A stretch of 64,000 bases of DNA, taken from assembly GCF_014396785.1 (NCBI RefSeq), contig NZ_CP060718.1:2128501-2192500 (forward strand), in the 5' to 3' direction. Below, in pieces: positions 17,811-27,085 of the stretch. A model generated the notes under the pieces. That model searched no databases. It was given only the letters and a program-made list of their open reading frames with translations, and had not been told where the DNA came from. The position numbers and the translations under genes were made by a program. Source of the DNA: Sphingomonas lutea (GTDB lineage Bacteria > Pseudomonadota > Alphaproteobacteria > Sphingomonadales > Sphingomonadaceae). Every line of letters starts with the position of its first letter. The first letter of the stretch is position 1.

Positions 17811-18110
17811 ATGAACCTGTTGCGTATCTTCCTGGCGGCCGCGGCCGTCGCCGTTTCGGCCACCAGCGCGCCTGCGCTGGCCGATAAGCCGCGCGATGCG
17901 GACAAGGCGTTCGAGGCAACGCAGCAGGGCCGGTCCATGCCCTTGCCGCAGTTGGAGCGTCGCGTGATGCCCTTCATGGGCGGTGCCGACTATCTGGGCC
18001 CCGAAATGAACGGATCGACGACGCGCATGAAGTTCATGCGCAATGGTCGGGTGATCTGGGTCGATGTCGATGGCCAGGGCCGCATCGTCCGCCGTTCGCG
18101 CGACAAGTAA
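17811..18110 (+). CDS. Small periplasmic protein beside two-component system
   Basis: This 99-residue protein has a signal peptide (cleavage likely near PALADKP) and a short mature domain with MPFMGGADYLGPEMNG and a beta-hairpin-like RNGRVIWVDVDGQGRI. The last part resembles PepSY-type small proteins that often sit upstream of PhoP/PhoQ-like regulators, but the match is weak. It lies 93 bases before the response regulator gene in the same direction, so it may be cotranscribed or be a target of that system. The ribosome site is poor. Confidence 0.7.
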   Translation: MNLLRIFLAAAAVAVSATSAPALADKPRDADKAFEATQQGRSMPLPQLERRVMPFMGGADYLGPEMNGSTTRMKFMRNGRVIWVDVDGQGRIVRRSRDK

Positions 18111-18203
18111 TTCCGTCGCTTCACGCAAGTTCGTTGCGGATAAGCAACCGATTGCCGCACCACGGGTTGACGGCGCGAATATGAACGGCTCCAGGAACCC
18201 TTG

Positions 18204-18866
18204 ATGCGTGTCTTGATCGTCGAAGACGAACCCAACCTCGGGCGCCAGCTGCGCTCCACCCTGGAAGGCGCCGGCTATGCCGTCGACCTCGCCACCGACG
18301 GTGAGGACGGCCATTATCTCGGCTCGACCGAAAATTACGATGCGGTGATCCTCGACCTTGGCCTGCCCGAAGTCGATGGCCTGACCGTGCTCGACCGCTG
18401 GCGCAAGGAAGCGCGCAAGATGCCCGTGCTCGTGCTGACCGCGCGCGACAGCTGGTCGGACAAGGTCGCGGGCCTCGATGCCGGTGCCGACGATTATCTT
18501 GCCAAGCCCTTCCAGACGGAAGAACTGATCGCGCGTCTGCGCGCTCTCATCCGCCGCTCGTCGGGCAATGCCTCGTCCGAACTGATCGCCGGCGACATCC
18601 GGCTAGACACAAGGTCGGGCAAGGTGACCAAGGCGGGCGAACCGGTGAAGCTGACCGCGCAGGAATATAAGCTCCTGTCTTACCTCATGCACCACAAGGG
18701 CAAGGTGGTCAGCCGGACCGAGTTGATCGAGCATATCTACGACCAGGATTTCGACCGGGATTCGAATACCATCGAAGTGTTCGTGACGCGCATCCGCAAG
18801 AAACTGGGCGCGGACGTCATCACCACGATCCGCGGCCTTGGCTACAGCCTGGAAGAGCCGGCCTAG
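18204..18866 (+). CDS. OmpR/PhoP-family response regulator
   Basis: This 220-residue protein has a receiver domain (acidic pocket VEDE, phospho-acceptor Asp in VILDLGLP, conserved Lys in YLAKPF) and a winged-helix DNA-binding domain (LTAQEYKLLSYLMHHKGKVVSRTELIEHIY). It is of the PhoP/QseB type. ATG 18204 is preceded by AGGA; a TTG directly before it is in frame. Its stop overlaps the start of the kinase gene (TAGTG), so regulator and sensor are translationally coupled. Confidence 0.93.
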   Translation: MRVLIVEDEPNLGRQLRSTLEGAGYAVDLATDGEDGHYLGSTENYDAVILDLGLPEVDGLTVLDRWRKEARKMPVLVLTARDSWSDKVAGLDAGADDYLAKPFQTEELIARLRALIRRSSGNASSELIAGDIRLDTRSGKVTKAGEPVKLTAQEYKLLSYLMHHKGKVVSRTELIEHIYDQDFDRDSNTIEVFVTRIRKKLGADVITTIRGLGYSLEEPA

Positions 18867-20278
18867 TGAATGAGGCGGCCGCCCCGGTGACGGCGGCGGC
18901 TGAGGTTCAGCCGGCCGCGCCAGCGCGCCCGCCGCGCATCGGATCGCTCACCCGCCGCATGATCGGCATTGCGGCGCTGTGGATCGGCGCGCTGCTGCTG
19001 ATCGGCGGGTTCGCACTCGACCGCCTGCTCAGCCAGTCGATCGTCGACAATTTCGACAATCGCGTGATCTTCGAACTCAATTCGATGATCGCAGCGTCGG
19101 AGATCGGTCCCGACGGTGAGGTGCGCTTCAACCGGCCGCCCGCCGACCAGCGCTTCATCGAACCTTATTCCGGGCTGTATTTCCAGATCAGCGGCGTAGG
19201 GGCGGATACGTTCGCATCGCGCTCGCTGTGGGACCGGCGGCTGCGGGTGACCGATTCCCATACGGACACGGAACCCCACCTCTATGACAGCAACGAATTT
19301 TCCTCCCCCGACCATATCGAGCCGCTGCGCATTGCCGAGCGCGACGCAATCCTTCCCGGTTCGGACGTTCGCTGGCGCTTCCAGGTGGCGCACTCACGCG
19401 AGACGATCGATGAACAAATCCAGCGCCTCCGCTCAACGCTGACGTGGAGCTTTAGCGCGCTCGGCGCCGGCCTTTTGATATTGGCCGCCCTCCAGACGGT
19501 GTACGGACTGTGGCCGTTGCGCCGGGTGCGACGTGAGGTCGCCATGATCCGATCGGGTGAGAAGATGCGGATCGGCCCGGATTTTCCGACCGAGATCCGC
19601 CCGCTGACCGAAGAGATCAACCAGCTGCTCGCGCATAGCGAATCCCAGGCGGAGGAAGCGCGGCGCCACGCGGGCAATCTCGCACATGCGTTGAAAACGC
19701 CCCTGACCGTCATCACCAACGCGGCGACGGCACGTTCGCCTGACCTGTCTGACACCGTCTGTCGTGAAGCGCTCGTGATGCGCCGGCAAGTCGATCACCA
19801 TCTCGCTCGTGCCCGGGCGATTGGACGGCGCGCCACGACGCAGGCGCGGGCGCGGGTGTGGGACAGCCTGGAAGCCGTACAGCGCGCGGTCGACCGGCTT
19901 TACGAGAACGTCACCGTGGATATCGCCGGGGACCACGCGGCGCAGGTCCGCGTCGAACGACAGGACCTGGACGAAATGCTTGGCAATCTGGTCGAAAACG
20001 CCGCGAAATATGGCGGAGGGCGTGTCTTCGTGACGGTGGAACCCAAGGGCGGAACGGTCGATGTCCTGGTCGAGGACGATGGACCAGGCATCCCGGAAGC
20101 CGATCGCGGCTCGCTATTCTCACGCGGCGCGAGGCTCGACACGACGGGTAAGCCGGGCACCGGGCTGGGCTTGGCCATCGTCCGCGACGTTGCCGAAATC
20201 TACGGCGGCAGAGTCGCGCTTGAAGAGAGTGAGGACCTGGGCGGCCTTCTGGCACGGCTCACGCTTCCGGCCGGCTAG
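18866..20278 (+). CDS. PhoQ-like sensor histidine kinase
   Basis: This 470-residue protein starts at a GTG overlapping the regulator stop. It has an Ala/Pro-rich cytoplasmic N-terminus, a membrane helix at about residues 34-54, a periplasmic sensor of about 140 residues rich in Asp/Glu, a second helix near 191-213, a HAMP-like linker, the H box NLAHALKTPLTV, N box NLVENAAKYG and G boxes DDGPGIPEADR and GTGLGLAIV. The acidic sensor and the HALKTPL box are typical of PhoQ-type kinases, which sense divalent cations or membrane stress; the actual signal is unknown. Confidence 0.92.
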   Translation: MNEAAAPVTAAAEVQPAAPARPPRIGSLTRRMIGIAALWIGALLLIGGFALDRLLSQSIVDNFDNRVIFELNSMIAASEIGPDGEVRFNRPPADQRFIEPYSGLYFQISGVGADTFASRSLWDRRLRVTDSHTDTEPHLYDSNEFSSPDHIEPLRIAERDAILPGSDVRWRFQVAHSRETIDEQIQRLRSTLTWSFSALGAGLLILAALQTVYGLWPLRRVRREVAMIRSGEKMRIGPDFPTEIRPLTEEINQLLAHSESQAEEARRHAGNLAHALKTPLTVITNAATARSPDLSDTVCREALVMRRQVDHHLARARAIGRRATTQARARVWDSLEAVQRAVDRLYENVTVDIAGDHAAQVRVERQDLDEMLGNLVENAAKYGGGRVFVTVEPKGGTVDVLVEDDGPGIPEADRGSLFSRGARLDTTGKPGTGLGLAIVRDVAEIYGGRVALEESEDLGGLLARLTLPAG

Positions 20279-20311
20279 GAAAACTGCCGCTTGGCCGCTA
20301 GGGCTTCGCCC

Positions 20312-21325
20312 GTGTCGGCAACAGTTCACCCAATCACATCGCGCCGTGACGCATCGCTTGACCCTTTGATGGCGCTCGTCGCGCGCGACATGAACGGCGT
20401 CAATTCGGTCATCCTCGAACGGATGCAGAGCAAGGTGGCGTTGATTCCCGAGCTTGCCGGGCACCTCATCGCCGGTGGCGGCAAGCGCATGCGGCCGATG
20501 CTCACTTTGGCTTGCGCCAACCTGCTCGGTTACCCCGGCACGCGCCACCACAAGCTGGCCGCCGCGGTCGAGTTCATCCACACTGCAACGTTGCTCCACG
20601 ATGATGTCGTCGACGGATCGGGCATGCGCCGGGGTAAGCGGACCGCCAATCTCATCTGGGGCAATCCGGCCAGCGTCCTTGTCGGCGACTTCCTGTTTTC
20701 CCGCGCCTTTGAACTGATGGTCGAGGACGGCAGTCTCAAGGTCCTGCGCATCCTCAGCCACGCTTCGGCGGTCATTGCCGAAGGCGAAGTCGAGCAGCTT
20801 ACGGCGCAACGGCAAATCGGGACTGGTGAGGAGCAATATCTGGACATCATCGGTGCCAAGACGGCGGCCCTGTTCGCCGCCGCCTGCCGCGTAGCCCCGG
20901 TGGTTGCGGAGGCCAGCGAGGACATCGAGCTTGCGCTGGAATCCTACGGCAAGAACCTTGGCATCGCCTTCCAGCTGACCGACGACGTGATCGATTATGC
21001 ATCGGATTCGGCGACCATGGGCAAGGGCGTCGGCGATGACTTCCGCGACGGCAAGATGACCCTTCCGGTGATCCTTGCTTATGCCCGCGGCACTGCGGCC
21101 GACCGTCGCTTCTGGGAGGAGGCGATCGGCGGGGACCGCATCTCGGACGATGACCTTGCCCGCGCCGTGTCGCTCGTCCGCTCAACCGGCGCGCTGGCCG
21201 ATGCGATCGCTCACGCGCGCCAATATGGACGGCGGGCGATCGACGCGCTGGCTGCTTTCCCCGTCAGCAAGGCAAAATCCGCCCTCACTGAGGCGGTCGA
21301 GTTCGCGGTTTCGCGCGCTTATTGA
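20312..21325 (+). CDS. ispB: Polyprenyl (octaprenyl-type) diphosphate synthase
   Basis: This 337-residue trans-prenyltransferase extends farnesyl diphosphate to the long side chain of ubiquinone. It has GGGKRMRP, the first Asp-rich motif LLHDDVVD, GDFLF, and the second Asp-rich motif QLTDDVIDY, with DFRDGKMTLPVI after it. Chain length (Q8, Q9 or Q10) cannot be fixed by eye; sphingomonads usually make Q10. GTG 20312 is the likely start, with AGGG upstream; an in-frame TTG at 20291 overlaps nothing but has no ribosome site. The 3' end overlaps that of the convergent pcs gene by 7 bases. Confidence 0.93.
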   Translation: MSATVHPITSRRDASLDPLMALVARDMNGVNSVILERMQSKVALIPELAGHLIAGGGKRMRPMLTLACANLLGYPGTRHHKLAAAVEFIHTATLLHDDVVDGSGMRRGKRTANLIWGNPASVLVGDFLFSRAFELMVEDGSLKVLRILSHASAVIAEGEVEQLTAQRQIGTGEEQYLDIIGAKTAALFAAACRVAPVVAEASEDIELALESYGKNLGIAFQLTDDVIDYASDSATMGKGVGDDFRDGKMTLPVILAYARGTAADRRFWEEAIGGDRISDDDLARAVSLVRSTGALADAIAHARQYGRRAIDALAAFPVSKAKSALTEAVEFAVSRAY

Positions 21326-22032
21326 GGCGGGCGCGAACCACGCGCGGTCCGCAGCAGGCCCAGTGCCACGATGATCAGCGCCGATGCGGCCGACATTCCA
21401 AGCAGGATGGGCCGCATGTCCCCCATAGGAAGCAAGAGCGCGAGCGTCGACACGCCCCACACCGCCGCCAAGCCCGGAAGGACCCAGCCATAATCGCGCA
21501 CTCGAAACGGGTGCGCGACGTGAACCGGGGCGAAGGTCAGGACGATCAAGGCGGCGACCACCCCTGCGCTCACCAGCGGATCAAAGGTCGCCGCGAAGAT
21601 ATAGAGGACGACCACGTTCCACAGGGCCGGGAAGCCGTGGAAGTAGCCGTCATCGCTCTTCATGTCGCGCCGCGCGAAGACGTAAAGGGCTGAGACGAGA
21701 ATGCCGGCGCACAGGGGCAATGCGAGCGGCGGCGGAAGGAAATTGCCGCGCCATAAGAATATCGCGGGGATGAAGACGTAGGTTAGATAATCGATCACCA
21801 GGTCGAGCGCGTCGCCGTCGATGCGCGGGAGCCGCTCTCGCACGCGGGCGGCACGCGCCAGCGACCCGTCGACACCATCGACCACCAGCGCCGCAAAAAG
21901 CCACAGCAGCGCCTCGGTCCATGCCTGCCGCTCGACGGCAAGCAGCGCGAGAAACGCGAGCACTGCACCGCTCGCCGTGAAGGCGTGCACCGCCCAAGCA
22001 AGCGCGGACCGGCCATTTGCTTTGTCGATCAT
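21319..22032 (-). CDS. pcs: Phosphatidylcholine synthase
   Basis: This 237-residue integral membrane CDP-alcohol phosphatidyltransferase has the active-site motif DG(x)2AR(x)8G(x)3D(x)3D as DGVDGSLARAARVRERLPRI followed by DGDALDLVID (residues about 52-80). The SDDGYFHGFPALWNVVVLY block is specific to bacterial Pcs, which condenses choline directly with CDP-diacylglycerol in the inner membrane. Eight or so hydrophobic helices cover the protein. Phosphatidylcholine synthesis would need imported choline. The phospholipase D gene is divergent from it, 118 bases away. Confidence 0.9.
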   Translation of the reverse strand: MIDKANGRSALAWAVHAFTASGAVLAFLALLAVERQAWTEALLWLFAALVVDGVDGSLARAARVRERLPRIDGDALDLVIDYLTYVFIPAIFLWRGNFLPPPLALPLCAGILVSALYVFARRDMKSDDGYFHGFPALWNVVVLYIFAATFDPLVSAGVVAALIVLTFAPVHVAHPFRVRDYGWVLPGLAAVWGVSTLALLLPMGDMRPILLGMSAASALIIVALGLLRTARGSRPPQ

Positions 22033-22150
22033 CTCATCGTCGGCAACGACAGCGCCCGCGGGGCGTTCCTCTTGACCATTGCGTGTCCGAAACTGCTAGG
22101 CGGGTCTCGCGTTATGGTTAGCGCGCAAGTTGCGGCGGAGGGACGTTCGG

Positions 22151-23587
22151 ATGCTCAGAGCTGGTCGCAACTGCTGGCGTATCGAGCGCGCTAACCGCGC
22201 CGCGGTGGTGATCGACGCCGAAGACTATTTTCGCTTGGCGCGGCAGGCGATGCTGCGCGCCAAGTCGCAGATCCTGCTGATTGGCTGGGATTTCGATACC
22301 CGCATTTGCCTCGACTATGACGCCGACGACGGTGCCCCCAACGAGCTCGGGAAGTTCCTGACTTGGCTCCCCAAGCAGCGGCCGGGCCTGCAGATCCACA
22401 TCCTCAAATGGGACATTGGGGCGATCAAGCTCGCCGGGCGCGGCACCACCATCCTGCGCCTGTTGCGCTGGGCAGCGAGCGACCAAATCCATTTCAAGCT
22501 CGACGGTGCCCATGCGGTCGGGGCGAGCCACCATCACAAGATCGCGGTCATCGACGACGCCCTCGCCTTTTGCGGGGGGATCGACATGGCAGGCTCTCGC
22601 TGGGACACCCGCGAGCATCTTGATTGCGACGAGCATCGCCGCCGGCCGACGACGCGGCGGCGCTACCAGCCGTGGCACGACGCGACGATGGCGGTCGACG
22701 GGCCGGCCGCAGCGGGACTTGGCGAACTTGCCCGCAACCGCTGGAAGGCGGCCGGTGGAACCCCGATCAGCGCGCCCCGGGCAAGGAGCGACCCATGGCC
22801 GGAGGCGCTAGCACCGCAATTCGAGAACATCGATGTGGCCATCGCCCGGACGCGCGCCGCTTATGACGACGAGGATTGCATCCGGGAAATCGAGGCACTT
22901 TACATCGACATGGTCAGGCGCGCTCGGCGTTTCATCTACGCCGAGAATCAATATTTCGCGTCGCGCGCGATTGCTGAGGCGATTGAGAAGCGGCTGGGCG
23001 AGCCAGACGGGCCGGAGTTCGTCATCGTCAATCCAAAATCAGGCCAGGGATGGCTCGACGAAACGGCCATGAGCCCGGCGCGCGCCGAACTCTTCCGGAG
23101 GCTGCAGAAGGCCGACGTGCACGATCGCTTCCGCATCTTCACACCCGTGACGGCGCAGGGCGAAGACATTTACGTTCATTCCAAGATCACCATCGTCGAC
23201 GACGAAATGCTCCGCGTCGGCTCGGCCAATCTGAATAACCGCTCGATGGGCCTCGACAGCGAATGCGACCTGATGCTCGATGCGACGCGCAAGCGGAATG
23301 CCGCGGCGGCGCCGGCGATTGCCGAGCTGCGCGCCGACTTGCTGGCCGAACATCTGGGCGTTTCAGTGGATCGCATTGAGGCGAAAATGGCCAAGACCGG
23401 ATCGCTGGTGCGAACGATCGACTCCTTCGCTCGCGGAAAGGGCCGCTCGCTCATTCCGTTCGTTCCGGAGAAGCCGCTGGCGATCGAGCGCAATATTGCG
23501 CGCAACGAGGCGCTCGACCCGGAGAGTGCCGGCACCGATTTCGAACCGATGGCGCGTCCAGGACTGCTCGCCCGCCTGGGGCGCTAA
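22151..23587 (+). CDS. Phospholipase D-family protein
   Basis: This 478-residue protein has two HKD motifs, HHHKIAVID (about 127-135) with FCGGID after it, and VHSKITIVDDEMLRVGSANL near 345. The two halves make one PLD active site that hydrolyses or transfers phosphatidyl groups. No signal peptide is seen, so it may act at the cytoplasmic face. It resembles the bacterial VTT-less PLD group. ATG 22151 follows GGAGGG; a TTG at 22130 is in frame but lacks a ribosome site. Next to pcs, it could turn over phosphatidylcholine; that is inference from position. Confidence 0.9.
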   Translation: MLRAGRNCWRIERANRAAVVIDAEDYFRLARQAMLRAKSQILLIGWDFDTRICLDYDADDGAPNELGKFLTWLPKQRPGLQIHILKWDIGAIKLAGRGTTILRLLRWAASDQIHFKLDGAHAVGASHHHKIAVIDDALAFCGGIDMAGSRWDTREHLDCDEHRRRPTTRRRYQPWHDATMAVDGPAAAGLGELARNRWKAAGGTPISAPRARSDPWPEALAPQFENIDVAIARTRAAYDDEDCIREIEALYIDMVRRARRFIYAENQYFASRAIAEAIEKRLGEPDGPEFVIVNPKSGQGWLDETAMSPARAELFRRLQKADVHDRFRIFTPVTAQGEDIYVHSKITIVDDEMLRVGSANLNNRSMGLDSECDLMLDATRKRNAAAAPAIAELRADLLAEHLGVSVDRIEAKMAKTGSLVRTIDSFARGKGRSLIPFVPEKPLAIERNIARNEALDPESAGTDFEPMARPGLLARLGR

Positions 23588-23600
23588 CCCGGCAACGCCC

Positions 23601-24458
23601 ATGAAGCCGCTCAGCGAACGCCAGGCCAAGATCGCCAGGGCCTTGGCCGTCGATGGCCCTCTTCGCCTTTTTGCCAAGCCGCTCTTCCGGGCCGCTCTGG
23701 CGGGCCAGGTGCAGTGGTTTGCGGCGCGGATGGGCGCGCCCCGCACCCTTCCCGAGGGAAAAGTCACGGCGGTCATCAAGACCTTTGAGCGGCCGCGGCG
23801 CTGCAAAGCGCTCGTCGCGAGCATCCGCCGCGGCTGGCCCGACCTGCCGATCATCGTCGTCGATGATTCGCGCGCGCCTGGCGATTATCCGGGATGCCGG
23901 GTCATCAGGCTGCCGTTCAATGTCGGCCTGAGCGCGGGGCGCAACGCGGGCCTGGCGGCGGTCGAAACCGAATATGTCCTCAATCTCGACGACGATTTCC
24001 TCTTCGAGCGGGGGACTGCAGTCGACGGTGCGCTGGCCCTGCTTGAACAACACCCGCAGGTCGACCTTCTCGCGGGGCTAGTCATCGACCTGCCGCTGCT
24101 GATCCGGCACGACAGCAGCCATGCGCGGCTGTTCGGCGCCCCGCCTGCGCCGATCATCGCCGCCGGGACGATGGTCGGCCCGGTACGGGTGATGGACAAA
24201 GTCCCGAACTTCTTCCTCGCCCGAACAGCGGCGGTAAAGGCCATCGGCTGGGATCCGGAGCTCAAGCTTCTTGAACATGCCGACTTCTTTTCGCGGGCCC
24301 GGGGCAGGATCGTGTCCGCGCAGTGGGACGGCTGGCGAATCCTGCACCAGCGCGACCCGTTCGATCGTCACTATCGCATCTTTCGCGACAATGCGGCGGA
24401 ATCGCTCGCCCACTTGAAGCGAAAATATGGCCTCGGCTCACCGCCATCTGCAGCTTGA
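23601..24458 (+). CDS. Family 2-type glycosyltransferase
   Basis: This 285-residue protein has a GT-A fold: VTAVIKTFERPRRC, IIVVDDS, NVGLSAGRNAGL and the metal-binding DxD as LNLDDDF. Late in the protein LLEHADFFSRAR fits the acceptor loop. The pattern is closest to N-acetylgalactosaminyl/galactosyl-type GT2 enzymes. An N-terminal 50-residue part is basic and helical and may touch membrane. It starts 13 bases after the PLD gene and may share its transcript. The product sugar linkage is unknown. Confidence 0.82.
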   Translation: MKPLSERQAKIARALAVDGPLRLFAKPLFRAALAGQVQWFAARMGAPRTLPEGKVTAVIKTFERPRRCKALVASIRRGWPDLPIIVVDDSRAPGDYPGCRVIRLPFNVGLSAGRNAGLAAVETEYVLNLDDDFLFERGTAVDGALALLEQHPQVDLLAGLVIDLPLLIRHDSSHARLFGAPPAPIIAAGTMVGPVRVMDKVPNFFLARTAAVKAIGWDPELKLLEHADFFSRARGRIVSAQWDGWRILHQRDPFDRHYRIFRDNAAESLAHLKRKYGLGSPPSAA

Positions 24459-24489
24459 TTTGCGCTGCTGCTCTTGGCATCGCCCACCC

Positions 24490-24771
24490 ATGCCCATCGC
24501 CCGCATTTCCGAGACTGAGCGCAAGACGACCCAATCGGGGAAGGCGAAAGCCGGGGCTTGGCTGCTCGAATTTGAGCGGGAGATGCCGTTGCGGCCCGAC
24601 CCGCTCACCGGTTGGAACGGTTCAGGCGACACTCGCACGCAGGTCCGCCTGCGGTTCGAAACCCAGGACGCGGCCATTGCCTATTGTGACCGCCACGGCC
24701 TGGCCCACCATGTGGTCGATGCGCAACCGGTGAAGCTGCGCCTCCAAGCCTATGCAGACAATTTCCGCTGA
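24490..24771 (+). CDS. ETC complex I subunit domain protein (NDUFS4-like)
   Basis: This 93-residue protein matches the ETC complex I subunit conserved region: TQSGKAKAGAWLLEFE near the start, WNGSGDTRTQVRLRFET and AIAYCDRHGL. In alphaproteobacteria the homologue of mitochondrial NDUFS4 is an accessory subunit of NADH:ubiquinone oxidoreductase and is usually encoded away from the nuo operon, as here. The start ATG 24490 gives the expected short N-terminus. Neighbours are glycosyltransferase and sugar-nucleotide genes, so position adds nothing. Confidence 0.85.
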   Translation: MPIARISETERKTTQSGKAKAGAWLLEFEREMPLRPDPLTGWNGSGDTRTQVRLRFETQDAAIAYCDRHGLAHHVVDAQPVKLRLQAYADNFR

Positions 24772-24838
24772 GTAAGCGAGACGGCTTGCACTAAGACATT
24801 GCCGAAGGCAGATTGACCCCGCCGAGTAAGGGGGAAGG

Positions 24839-25939
24839 CTGCGTTTCTCAGATATCAGGCTAGTCGTCGGCACCAGGCCTGAAGCCATCAAATTGCTGCC
24901 TGTCGCGGACGCCCTCGCCGAGCGCGGGCTGCTGCCGACGCTCGTCCTCACCGGCCAGCATCATTTGGGCAAAGAGCTTGGGCTGGATCGCTATCCCACC
25001 CACGATCTCGGCTGCCTAGGATTGCCCAATCCGGATGACCATGTGCGCCTCGTCCGCAACGCCACGGCGCCGCTGTTGATCGGCGCGGACCTTGTCATCG
25101 TCCAGGGTGATACCTCCAGCGCGCTGGGCGGCGCCCTGGCGGCGCGCGACGCTTGCGTACCCGTCGCTCATGTCGAAGCTGGGCTTCGAACGCACGATCC
25201 ACGCCAACCCTGGCCTGAGGAGCAGTATCGGGTCGCGATCGACGAATTCGCATCGCTGCTGTTTGCCCCGACCGCCGGAGCGATGGAGAACTTGCGGCAG
25301 GAAGGGACGACCGGATCGGCGATCCTGACGGGCAATACGGCCATCGACGCACTTGTCGAAGCCGAGCGCAACCTGCCGCCCGGTCGCCCGCAGAAAGGCA
25401 GGCGCCCGACAATCCTGGTGACTTGCCACCGCAGGGAAAGCTGGGGCGAAGGGTTGGAAAGCATCGCCGCCGCCGTCACTCGCCTTGCCGAGGATGGCGT
25501 GGCGCTCATCCGCTTCGTTCTCCACCCCAATCCGCGCGTCGCGCAAGCCATGCGGCGAGCGCTCCAGGCGCGCGCGAACGTGGAGCTTCTCGACCCGTGC
25601 CCGCATGGCGACCTCATTGCATTGCTGCGCGAATCCGACTTGGTCCTGAGCGATTCGGGCGGAATTCAGGAGGAAGCACCCGCGTTGGGAATTCCCCTGC
25701 TGGTCCTGCGTGAGAAGACCGAGCGGCCCGAGGCGATCGCATGCGGGAACGCGCGGCTCGTCGGCACGGATACCGCGCGGATCGTTGCCGATGCGCGCGC
25801 GATCCTGTCCGATCCGCTTGTGCACGCTGCGATGTCGCGCCGCGCCTTTCCATTCGGAGATGGCCGCGCTGCGCCGCGAATTGCCGATGCGATCATGGAC
25901 TGGCCGGATCGCGCCCAGCCTGCCGCGGCGACCGGCTAG
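24839..25939 (+). CDS. wecB: UDP-N-acetylglucosamine 2-epimerase (WecB type)
   Basis: The protein matches non-hydrolysing UDP-GlcNAc 2-epimerase, which makes UDP-ManNAc for surface polysaccharide: VVGTRPEAIKL at the N-terminus, HVEAGLRTHDP, NTAIDAL, TCHRRESWGEG, and DSGGIQEEAP. The frame is open back only to 24830 and contains no ATG, GTG or TTG before the conserved VVGTRPEA block. The only plausible initiator is CTG 24839, directly behind AAGGGGGAAGG, giving 366 residues, the usual length. Either a CTG start or a sequence error is needed. The TTG at 24893 would remove the UDP-binding N-terminus. Confidence 0.85.
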   Translation: MRFSDIRLVVGTRPEAIKLLPVADALAERGLLPTLVLTGQHHLGKELGLDRYPTHDLGCLGLPNPDDHVRLVRNATAPLLIGADLVIVQGDTSSALGGALAARDACVPVAHVEAGLRTHDPRQPWPEEQYRVAIDEFASLLFAPTAGAMENLRQEGTTGSAILTGNTAIDALVEAERNLPPGRPQKGRRPTILVTCHRRESWGEGLESIAAAVTRLAEDGVALIRFVLHPNPRVAQAMRRALQARANVELLDPCPHGDLIALLRESDLVLSDSGGIQEEAPALGIPLLVLREKTERPEAIACGNARLVGTDTARIVADARAILSDPLVHAAMSRRAFPFGDGRAAPRIADAIMDWPDRAQPAAATG

Positions 25940-25943
25940 CCCT

Positions 25944-26966
25944 TTATTCCGCGGCCGCGATCAGGGGCGCGTCGGCATATAGCGGGGCAGCGGCGCGATG
26001 CTGCTCCGCCTGGAACCAGGCAACAGTCGCGTCCAGGCCGTGGTCGAGCGTAACTTGCGGGGTCCAGTCGAGAAACTCTTGCGCGCGCGAAATGTCGGGC
26101 CGGCGGCGCCGCGGATCGTCTTCGGGAAGGTCCTTGAACGTTATGCGCGACGTTGTTGAGGTCTTGTCGACAACCAGGTCTACCAACTGCCTGACGCTCA
26201 ATTCGTTGGGATTGCCAAGGTTGACGGGCATTCCCGCCGCGCGGTCGCTCTCCATCAGACGTGTCAAACCTTCGATCAGATCGTCGACGAAGCAGAAGCT
26301 GCGCGTTTGCGACCCATCGCCGTAAATCGTGATGTCCTGACCCGAAAGGGCTTGGCACACGATGTTCGAGACGACGCGCCCATCGTCGCTTCGCATCTTG
26401 GGCCCATAGGTGTTGAAAATCCGCGCGACCCGCACATCTGCCCGGCGGGCGCGATAGAAATCGAAGGCCAGCGTCTCGGCGCTTCGCTTGCCTTCGTCAT
26501 AACAGGCGCGGGGGCCGGTGCAGTTCACCGAGCCGCGATAATCTTCGTGCTGCGGATGCACTTCGGGATCGCCATAGACTTCGCTGGTTGAAGCCAGAAA
26601 GAAGCGAGCTCCGCTCTGTTCGCTCAGGCTCAGCATGTTTCGCGTCCCGAGGACCGCGGTGAGAAGTGTGTGCTCGGGATCCGCCTGATAGTGCGGGGGC
26701 GATGCGGCCCCGGCGAGATGATAAACGCGGCAGATTCGCGAACGCGCGGGAAGGCGCAGGCGCGGCAACGGGTCGATCACGTCATGCTGGATGAATTCGA
26801 ACCGGTCATGATGTGCGAAATCCCGCAGATTCTCGAGGCGACCGGTCTGGAGATTGTCGATGCAGATCACTTGCGCACCGCCGTCCAGCAGCCTCGCGCA
26901 CAGATTGGCGCCGATGAACCCCGCGCCACCGGTCACGACAACGGTCTGATCATTCCACTTCGTCAC
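25944..26966 (-). CDS. UDP-glucuronic acid decarboxylase (UDP-xylose synthase)
   Basis: This 340-residue extended SDR has GGAGFIG (residues 13-19), IDNLQTGRLENL, the active-site Thr/Ser region STSEVYGDPEVHPQ, Tyr-Lys as YDEGK, and the family block ARIFNTYGPKM. It converts UDP-glucuronate to UDP-xylose via UDP-4-keto sugar. The C-terminus carries a 20-residue Ala-rich tail. It is convergent with wecB, with 4 bases between the stops. Together they suggest a polysaccharide containing ManNAc-derived and pentose sugars, but no assembly genes are present here. Confidence 0.9.
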   Translation of the reverse strand: MTKWNDQTVVVTGGAGFIGANLCARLLDGGAQVICIDNLQTGRLENLRDFAHHDRFEFIQHDVIDPLPRLRLPARSRICRVYHLAGAASPPHYQADPEHTLLTAVLGTRNMLSLSEQSGARFFLASTSEVYGDPEVHPQHEDYRGSVNCTGPRACYDEGKRSAETLAFDFYRARRADVRVARIFNTYGPKMRSDDGRVVSNIVCQALSGQDITIYGDGSQTRSFCFVDDLIEGLTRLMESDRAAGMPVNLGNPNELSVRQLVDLVVDKTSTTSRITFKDLPEDDPRRRRPDISRAQEFLDWTPQVTLDHGLDATVAWFQAEQHRAAAPLYADAPLIAAAE

Positions 26967-27085
26967 CAGGCGCTCCTAACGGGGAACAGCTTCGGCGCAA
27001 GTCTGCAGCCATATGCCGCCGCCTAAACCTCCGAATCCCGAAATCGATGCGAAGGCGTCATCCCCCGACGAATGACGCCCAGGGA

